Assembly (NCBI GenBank): GCA_030737875.1
Contig: CM060911.1
Coordinates: 51,291,001-51,355,000 of the forward strand
DNA length: 64,000 nt
DNA from: Allium sativum
Lineage: Eukaryota; Streptophyta; Magnoliopsida; Asparagales; Amaryllidaceae
Direction of reading: 5' to 3'
The position numbers and the translations under genes were made by a program. Below the pieces are notes generated by a model that had not been told where the DNA came from, did no database searches, and saw only the letters and a program-made list of their open reading frames with translations. Shown one piece after another: positions 56,502 to 64,000 of the stretch (its first letter is position 1; every line of letters begins with the position of its first letter).

Positions 56502-56999
56502 TTGATTAATTAAACCTAATTAATCACCCCCATATTAATTATCCCTAATTAATATCAAATTTTCCATAACATGGGTAGACCTAACTCAATAGGTAAATTC
56601 CCATGGGGTAGACCTAACTCAATAGGTAAATTCCCACTTATGGTAATTAATTTTTTTATTTTTTTTATGCTTAATCATACCCATTTCAACATACTTTTAA
56701 TTAACATATTAATTAACCCCATCGTTCCCCACGTAAATCGTCATTATGACATAACATAATAAAGGGAAGATTTACCACACATAACATGGGTTTAGCATAT
56801 AACTTTATCATGGGTTAAGAGGATGTCAACTTGCATATATGAGCATGTATTAACCCAACTATATTCAACCCAAACTTGCATATTATCAAACATGTGTCTT
56901 ACATAACATGTTGCATATGAACTTACATATCATCAAACATGTGATTTGCATAACATGTTGCATATGAACTTACATATCATCATACATGTGATTTGCATA

Positions 57000-57720
57000 A
57001 CATGTAGAACTTGCATTTTAGCATATACTTAACTTGCATAAGCACTCACATACTTGCATAAGCATTCATATACTTGCATAAGCTTGCATATCATGTTAAA
57101 CTTGCATTTCAACTTATACATAACTTGCATAAACATTCACATACTTGCATAGGCTTGCATATTATGTTAAACTTGCATTTCAACATAAACATTCATATAC
57201 TTGCATAAGCTTGCATATTATGTTAAACTTGCATTTCAACATATACATAACTTGCATAAACATTCATATACTTGCATAGCTTGCATATTATGTTAAACTT
57301 GCATTTCAACATATACATAACTTGCATAAACATTCATATACTTGCATAGCTTGCATATTATGTTAAACTTGCATTTCAACATATACATAACTTGCATAAA
57401 CATTCACATACTTGCATAGGCTTGCATATTATGTTAAACTTGCATTTCAACATATACATAACTTGCATAAACATTCATATACTTGCATAGCTTGCATATT
57501 ATGTTAAACTTGCATTTCAACATATACATAACTTGCATAAACATTCACATACTTGCATAGGCTTGCATATTATGTTAAACTTGCATTTCAACATATACAT
57601 AACTTGCATAAACATTCATATACTTGCATAGCTTGCATATTATGTTAAACTTGCATTTCAACATATACATAACTTGCATAAACATTCATATACTTGCATA
57701 AGATGTTAATCATGCATATA
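57000..57720. repeat. 70-bp tandem array of ACTTGCAT boxes, element H 3' LTR
   Basis: About eight units of 70 bp (ATATACATAACTTGCATAA at 57241, 57311 and so on), each with four ACTTGCAT or CTTGCATA boxes, the reverse complement of the ATGCAAGT boxes of T and F. Confidence 0.9.
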
Positions 57721-58539
57721 AGCATATACATGACTTGCATAAGTACTCACATACTTGCATAACATGTTTGCATAATGGATCCATATTCACTTAGTGTTTT
57801 GCATCATAAACATCATGAAACAACTTGCATAAAAATATCATGATTACATATTATGAAACTTGCATGACATAAGGCATATAACTTGCAAAACACATAATAT
57901 TCACTACATCAAGCTTGCACAAATATATGGATCCACAAACATAGCCATACTTTATCACATCTTATCATAATCAATTCAATAATTGATTAAGGGGATAGAA
58001 GCTCACCAAAACAAGATTAGCAAGTTAAATGAAGCAAATCCCAATGATTAAGTAGAAGAAGATGTAGATTAGCTTGCAAACCCTCTTAGGATTTTTAGTG
58101 GAGGCTCTCCAATTTTCTAAGTGGTGGCATAATGGCCTTAGATCTATTTTTGGTAAGGATAAGGGGGGTATTAGGGTGTATATATAGATTAGTTAGATAT
58201 TTTAGGACCATAGGATATACCCTAGAACCAATCCTAGCCTTTAAAGCATGTCTTGGGGAAGAAGTCAAGTGTAGGAACCATTTAGGGCCCAAAAAAAACA
58301 GCCCAAAACTCATCCCGGGCCTCAAAACATGAGCAGTTTTCGTTTTTGATTTTTCGTGAAACTTTGACGGGCCATAACTTGGTCATACGGACTCCGATTT
58401 ACGAAAACTCGGACTCTATTTCGCGTATTTTTCCGAGACGAACGCAATGGCACAGCCCGTTTCCCCTGATTCAGAATATTAAATTTAATTCTGCTCTGAT
58501 TTATGTTATAACAAGTTATTTAACATACGGGGTGTTACA

Positions 58540-59122
58540 TTCTCCCCTACTTAAAGGATTTCGTCCCCGAAATCTCTAAGTCAAGAAGAACGTATCCTAC
58601 CAACCAAACAACCATCTACTCAACCATCAAACACTGGCATCCATTGTCCTTAAAACAATTTCTAATGATGTATGAGCATATGCAAAAAGTGTGTGTATAT
58701 GTTCCCTATCTAATGCAAAATCAGGCGGTCTACTGATTCAGTTGACCTCCTTAATGCAAACCATGATAGTGCCATGCATCCAATATGTATGCGAAAGAAC
58801 CCTATCGACACATACAATATCTACATGAGTGCACAATCATTCACCAAAATGCATCATCCATATGATAACACAATCATTATACATCCATAAATATAGCTTC
58901 CTACACACAATTTTATGCAATATGCAATATGAAGTGATTGAGCCGATCTAGTGCCTAGAGTGTGTGTATATGCATCCACGAGCAACCACTAGCAAACACT
59001 TGCATCCACTTGCATCCATCATACATAACATGTCTCAAACACATGTTTCAACCATAGGACTATCCTATCTGAAGGTCAAAGGTACTAACGAGAGGACATA
59101 CTAAGGATAAGATAAGTACCAG
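58540..59122 (-). other. 3' untranslated region and polypurine tract of element H
   Basis: Similar to 33472-34028 of T. Sense strand: stem-loop GATTTCG-GGGA-CGAAATC (58557-58574), then polypurine tract AAGTAGGGGAGAA (58540-58552) at the LTR. A short extra segment (about 58720-58755) has no match in T. Confidence 0.75.
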
Positions 59123-59815
59123 TCAAACGATAAAGGAGAAGTTAAAAGACATACTCTCAAAAAGAAATGGATACAAAGAACGCATCTTCGCTTCCGTCTC
59201 CCAAGTTGCGTTGCTCTCCTCTTCTCCCCATTGCACTTTGACTAGCTGAACCTCTCGATTCCTCAATTTCCTAGTCTCTGACCCAAGGATGCGAGTAGGA
59301 GCTCGTCGAATAGTCGCATCACGCTCTGCTTCCACTTCTCTAAGTAAACTTGGCTCTACCACCTCTGCGGTCTTATGTAGGCACTTCCTCCCATGGAATA
59401 CATCATGTACACCACTAAGTCTGTCGGGCAACTCCACCAATGGAAGATGCTCCTCCCATGTACCTCCAAAATCCAAGATACATAGCCTCAAAAGGTCTTC
59501 TAAAATATGATTCACCCTCTCGGTCTGGCCGTCCGTCTGAGGATGATATGCGGTACTCAAACGCAACTGAGTCCCTACCGCCTTTTGCAAACTCTTCCAA
59601 AACTCTCTAGTGAAGATAGGATCTCGATCACTCACTATACTGGAGGGTACCCGATGCAATCGAACTATCTCTCGAACATAGACTGAAGCAAGCCATGGAG
59701 CAGTCCACTTACTCTTCACAGGTATGAAATGGGTGTTCTTAGTAAGTCTGTCTACCACCACCCAAATTCCTGTATTACTCTTTCTCCATCTGGGTAACCT
59801 GTCTATAAAATCCAA
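59123..59815 (-). pseudogene. Integrase core and chromodomain-like tail of element H (internal deletion)
   Basis: Open frame of 230 codons. Asp in MDFIDRLP, Asp in VSDRDPIF and Glu in DGQTERVN are all present, as is the tail [15 protein letters not shown]. Compared with T, 125 codons are missing in frame at [12 protein letters not shown]: the T sites 32773-32780 and 33148-33155 share GTGGAGTT, and one copy remains here at about 59431-59438. Three more codons are lost at HGRKC (T: HVSHLRKC). The DD35E core survives but the linker to the chromodomain is gone. Confidence 0.9.
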
Positions 59816-59833
59816 CGAGACGCTGTCCCACTT

Positions 59834-60415
59834 TCATTGCGGAACCTCCAATGGGTGAAGCAACCCACCCGGTTTCTTTCGCTCCGTCTTCACTCGTTGG
59901 CACACCAAACATCGAGCGACATGCTCGGCCACATCTTTCTTCATACCGGCCCAGAAGAAAGCCCTCTTCATGTCTTGGTACATCTTACCCCCACCGGGAT
60001 GAATGGTCATCCTAAAACGGTGTGCGTCATCAAGAATAGCCTTCCTCAAACCCTCGTCCTGCGGTACACAAAGTCTACCGTCTCTACGCAAGCACCCTCT
60101 ATCTCTAAGGTGTACCTACTCAAATGGCTGGACGACTCCCCCCTTATGAGCTTCTCTACTAACTCAAACAACTGTGGGTCGCCCCTCTGTGCTTCTCCAA
60201 TCCGCCCCAAAAGAGTAGGTCTAACTTCCAAAGAAGCTAGCAAACCGGGTACAAAGTCAACGGAAGGTCTAAAGTCAAACTTAGAAATAAACTCTAAGCT
60301 CCGTCGTTCAACGAACAATGAACTCAAGGACAACCTTTTTCTACTTAAGGTGTCCGTTACCATGTTACCCTTACTCATAGGATGCTAAGGATCCCATCCA
60401 CTTTTGCTGTCCTAA
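59834..60415 (-). pseudogene. RNase H end and integrase zinc finger of element H
   Basis: Zinc finger [27 protein letters not shown]...CLVCQRVKTERKKPGG is open (60091-59834). Upstream [20 protein letters not shown]...[37 protein letters not shown] is open in a shifted frame (60378-60046). Most of RNase H is deleted: [13 protein letters not shown] sequence from the [13 protein letters not shown] region is fused near 60385-60415 to a short RT remnant. Confidence 0.82.
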
Positions 60416-60474
60416 GACTATGCGCTCGAAGAGTCTCCAACACTTCCCTAAGATGTAGGGCATGCTCTTCTCCA

Positions 60475-60765
60475 CCAGAATATCATCCAAAATCATCACA
60501 CTGTCTCCCACGCAGACCACCCTAGTCGAATTCGGCATCCCCCAAATGCAAGCCCCAAAGGCCTAAACCAATATCAGACAAACACCCAAGGGATACCTCC
60601 TTCGAATTCAGACGACCTACGTGAGACGATACTAGTAAAAATGGCTAAATAATTAAGCCCTTGACCAATTCTGGATGTTCTCGCCAGTCTCGCTCCAAAC
60701 CCGTCGTTTATCCTATACTGGCCCTGCTCAGCCTATTGAGCACATACGAAAACTTATTTCGCTCC
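60475..60765. other. Unidentified insert in the reverse transcriptase of element H
   Basis: RT sequence matching T is found on both sides (EEHALHL near 60440-60475; [12 protein letters not shown] near 60770-60800), but about 270-290 bp between them do not match T. No terminal repeats or clear duplication are visible. Probably filler DNA or a fragment of another repeat. Confidence 0.5.
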
Positions 60766-61350
60766 TAGAAAAGACCCAGATGTCATCTACAAAGACCATC
60801 ACAAACTTATTTAGGTACTCCCTGAACACCCTTCTCATCAAATCAACAAAGTATGCGGGGGCGTTCGTCAAACCCAATGGCATCACCAGCCACTCATAAA
60901 AGAAATCATCTGGAGTCCTCAAGGCAGTCTTCTCTATACTATTCTCAGCCACTCTCAACTGATGAAATCCCGTGGCTAAGTCCTACTACAAAAATACTGA
61001 GGCGCCAGCCAACTGATCAAAGAGATCATTAATCCTCGGCGATGGGTATCTATTCTTCTTTGTGAGTTTCTTTAGTTCTCTTTAGCCTACACAAAGTCTG
61101 AGGGACCCATCCGCAAAAACTACTGGAGCGCCCCACTCCGATATACTTCGTCTTATGACCCCTTCTCAAGCAAATCGCCTACTCGCTTATGGAGTTCCCT
61201 CCCCTCACGAGGAGCCATGTGGCACACTGGCCAAGATACTGGTTTGGCCTTATCCACCAGATATATTCGGAAGTCAATCTCCCGCTTCGGAGGTAAGCCC
61301 TTCACCTCCTCAAACACATCCAGGTATTCCCGGACCGCTCTAACAGATCG
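60766..61350 (-). pseudogene. Reverse transcriptase of element H (broken)
   Basis: [51 protein letters not shown] and [12 protein letters not shown] are readable at 60958-60770. Further upstream (60960-61260) VCHMAPREGRELHKRVG and [16 protein letters not shown] pieces are separated by stops and frame changes. The FVDD motif is kept. A one-codon insertion lies in DDFFYEW. Confidence 0.82.
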
Positions 61351-61720
61351 CAGACTCTAGACCAACGTGTCAGGCGATTCTAGATACCTTAGCATAACAG
61401 ATTCTATGGGATTACAAGAGATCTCGAGAGTGTTACTTAGGCGGCCCATAAGCCTAACAACTCTCCCTTGAAAATGAAGAACAACACTCCTACTGGATAA
61501 CCAGTCCATGCCCAAAATTAACCCATAGCCCGTGAAGCCCAACAAGCATCACATCTAAACTCAACGCTAAGTATAGAAACTTTCAAACCCAAACATATCA
61601 TGGAGCCCCAACTGGGTTTGAAACAACTAAGGGATCATCTACCAAACTGGTGTCTAAGTGCAGTGACTCAACTAACAATGGTGGGATAAACGAACTCAAT
61701 ATATCAGAATCAAATAAAGC
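61351..61720 (-). pseudogene. Protease C-terminal part of element H (broken)
   Basis: Open at 61545-61357: [42 protein letters not shown], matching T residues about 420-470. Upstream [18 protein letters not shown] (61630-61690) is recognisable in another frame. The active-site Asp loop is not found intact. Confidence 0.75.
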
Positions 61721-62300
61721 TTGAATCGGATGATAAAGAAATCCAAATTCCAACCTAGACGGTCATATCCCCATCTGGTACCCTAGTCATGAGGGAATAC
61801 AACTACCCTCCAGAAGATTCCATACCTTGCCCTTGCTTCTTTGAACAATCCTAATAAGGTGTCCTATTCCTCTTAAAAGGATAACCACTTGCCTTCTTCT
61901 TCCCTATTCTCCACTCGTAACCTCCCACCAATGAGGTTTCATCTTTCATTAACCAAACAACTATTTGAACCTTCCTCCCATCGTTTATCCAATAGATACC
62001 TACCAGTCCTCCTCCTTCTTGAACCAACTTCTAATCCGACTAACGTCTAAGTCCCTTGAAGTGGTTTTCCATCCTTATCTATCTTAGAAAGATCATCTAT
62101 ACGCGGAGGGGAAACTCAAAACGAGAGAAAGGGAGAGATTCAAAATGGAGAATTCGAAAGATATAGATATGGCTATTGGGGATTATGCTTTCCTTTCAAA
62201 AACTTTTCTCTTAAAAGACATGTTTTTGAAAATACTCCTTTCCAAAAATATTCTTAGAAAATAGTTTTTCTAAAAAATTTATCTGTTCCGGTAACCTTAA
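61721..62300 (-). other. Gag remnant and leader of element H
   Basis: Only scraps of the zinc-knuckle region (KKGKKASGYPFKRN-like near 61850-61890) remain. The leader next to the primer site (62140-62300) resembles the T leader at 28910-29080 (shared CATAATCCCCAATAGCCATATC). Most of gag has been deleted. Confidence 0.6.
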
Positions 62301-62312
62301 GCTCTGATACCA
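62301..62312 (-). other. Primer-binding site of element H (tRNA-iMet)
   Basis: Plus-strand GCTCTGATACCA, an exact match to the 3' end of initiator tRNA-Met; two bases (CG) before the LTR, as in T. Confidence 0.93.
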
Positions 62313-62314
62313 CG

Positions 62315-64000
62315 TGTAACACCCCACACCCGCTATAGTCACTCACTAAGGGAATGCCATAGCATCGGTGGAGTATTTTTAGTGAGTATAGAACAGTAAA
62401 ATTACAACAAGACAGATATAATGTAATACTTGAAAATTTAAAACATCATCTCATAGCAGCGGAAAGTAAAACATGTTTGGTTACATCATAAAACCATAAC
62501 AAGAGTCAAGTACAAAATATCCATCCTGAATAAAATAAGTACATAATCCCACTACTCATAACAAATAGCCATAACAGAAAAGATAAGATAAGCTGAGCTC
62601 TACATCTACGGTCCGAGCTCCAAGAGATAGATAAAGCAAACTGATCAAAGCCCACTAGCACTAGGCCCAACCTGAGGACCTGAAGGAAAAAGATAAAAAC
62701 AACGGGGGTCAGACATAAGCCTGAGTGAACCCTATCTCCTTAATAATACAATTATTAAAGTAATTAGGGTATGATATGAACTCGGTATGGTATCTTTGGG
62801 GATAATGACTACACTAAGTTGCCCACGAACACAGGACGAACTAAGATAACCGTAAAGACGCATCTACCCACCCAAGGATAATTACTAACTGCACCACACC
62901 AGACTTATTCACCAAGGGTAATTCCTACACTGCACCACACCAGTTTTACCCACCAAGAGTAATTCCTACTTAAAGGTTGATCCCACTAAGTGTACTTAGT
63001 AATTTTTACCCGGTAGTTTCCTGTACCCCTACACAGGTGCCGTCTGCCCCTATTTTTACTAGGTGTACCCACTACCCCCAAGCGATCGGCTCCCTACCGT
63101 AGATACCCGTGCTGGTCCCACAAAAGGGGGTGTATCATTCCCCAAAGTGGCTACCATATAATATCACTGTGCACGGCTTTATATCTACACGATGCAACAA
63201 CGACTTACCAACCAGCCCGGGTCCACACACGCATATGAAACCCGTTGATCCCGCGTTGCCACCGCTAACCCGTTTTGGCCTCTTACAATCAAGCCCAATA
63301 TGCGTGTCCCGTCACCCGACTAGAGTCGAGCCTACAAAGATACGTTTGGGATATTGGTTGAAATGGGCCCCCACAAGCTACTACTTAAGCTTGTCGTTTA
63401 ATCTAGTGCATCCCACTTAACCCTTTAACCATGTCCTCTTACATGTTATAAATCTTGGTTAAGTCCTTTAATCATATTTCAATTGCCACTTAGGGCACCC
63501 ACTAGATTCCCACATGCCACCCATGGCACTTACTTAACCCCTTAATCATGTTTAATTACATGTTCCACCTTGGTTAAGTATTCTAATCGTATTCTCACAT
63601 GCCACCCATGGCACTTACTTAACCCTTTTATCATGTTTAATTACATGTTCCACCTTGGTTAAGTATTCTAATCGTATTTTTCTATTGCCACCCAAGGCAA
63701 CCCACTAGTCTCATCATGCCACCCCAAGGCACCCACTTAACCCCTCATGTCCCACTTACATGCTAATATGGTTAAGTGTTTCTTAATTCATTAATTAAGA
63801 TCATGACCTCATAAAGACCTCCCACATTAGACCGTCTTTTATGACTGCTGGATATGCCGGTTGGTTCCGGGCAGACTTCTGTCATCAAAAGGGCCTAACC
63901 TCGTGTCCTTACTTTAATCATGTATTTAATTTATGACTAAGACCTCTCACATTGGGCCAATCATTTGTAGCCGCTGGATGGCCGGTCGGTTCCGGGCAGA
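62315..64000 (-). repeat. 5' LTR of element H (truncated by window edge)
   Basis: Nearly identical to 54781-56466 with a constant offset of 7534 and very few differences (for example CAATCAAG versus CAGTCAAG near 63288). Includes stem-loop 62710-62723 and hairpin copy 2 at 63812-63911; copy 1 is cut by the edge. Confidence 0.93.

Larger units (their letters stand above)
54781..58539 (-). repeat. 3' LTR of element H
   Basis: 3759 bp. Sense-strand end GGGGTGTTACA as in T. Contains stem-loop CAGAC-ATAA-GCCTG (55176-55189), a tandem duplication around 55975-56150, hairpins (56278-56501), a duplicated 30-bp unit (56573-56635) and a 70-bp array (about 57000-57720). A GTTTCC-AAACTTT...TCGTCTCGG U3 start like that of T is at 58360-58450. 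No gene. Confidence 0.93.
54781..64000 (-). mobile_element. Element H: deleted Tekay-clade chromovirus (right end outside window)
   Basis: 3' LTR 54781-58539 and the first part of the 5' LTR from 62315, both TGTAACACCCCACACC on the plus strand; primer site GCTCTGATACCA at 62301-62312. Internal DNA is only 3775 bp against 5141 bp in T: gag is nearly gone, part of RT/RNase H and of integrase is deleted, and stops are common. The remaining protein is very close to T, so H belongs to the same clade. It is inserted in element F. Confidence 0.92.

Overview
This is plant nuclear DNA made almost entirely of nested LTR retrotransposons; I see no host gene. The plant origin follows from the element lineages: a Tat-clade Ty3/gypsy element with a second RNase H, Tekay-type chromoviruses primed by initiator tRNA-Met, and a Sirevirus-type Ty1/copia element. 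The species cannot be named from the sequence. Such deep nesting is typical of gene-poor, repeat-rich (often pericentromeric) plant chromatin. I label the elements A, E, C, B, T, F, G and H.

Layout. A (1-7480, minus) is a decayed Tat-type gypsy element with its 5' LTR at 6323-7480; its left end lies outside the window. 7481-9347 is AT-rich and unassigned. E is an old LTR cut into three pieces (9348-10669, 20742-21247, 42612-42784) by later insertions. C (10670-20741, minus, TSD CATAC) has a 6.4 kb LTR but only about 1 kb of internal DNA and no coding capacity. B (21248-42611, minus, TSD ATTAT) is a decayed chromovirus split inside RNase H by T (25662-37291, plus, TSD ATGTC). T is young and carries one open gag-pol frame of 1462 codons. 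F is a Tekay-type LTR in plus orientation (starts 42785), broken by G (43762-53848, minus, TSD AAAAC), a Sirevirus-like copia element with two extra ORFs, and by H (54781 to beyond 64000, minus), a deleted relative of T. Implied order: E oldest; then B, C and F; then T, G and H.

Only T looks able to make its own proteins. C must have depended on proteins supplied by another chromovirus. A, B, G and H carry stops, frameshifts, deletions or altered catalytic residues.

The most interesting signals are non-coding. (1) The LTRs of T, F and H carry a tandem pair of about 100-nt hairpins whose stems are kept by compensatory base changes. (2) T, H, C and B have a short stem-loop, GNRA-capped in three of them, next to the polypurine tract, also with compensatory changes. 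(3) Five LTR families share a CAGAC/GTCTG stem-loop. (4) Dyad-symmetric boxes, or related GGTCG-core repeats in A, lie roughly 100-450 bp upstream of the TATA box in four unrelated LTR families, and the same boxes recur upstream of an extra ORF in G. (5) A carries a 50-nt piece of mature lysine tRNA, including CCA, at its primer-binding site. All alignments, counts and foldings were done by eye.
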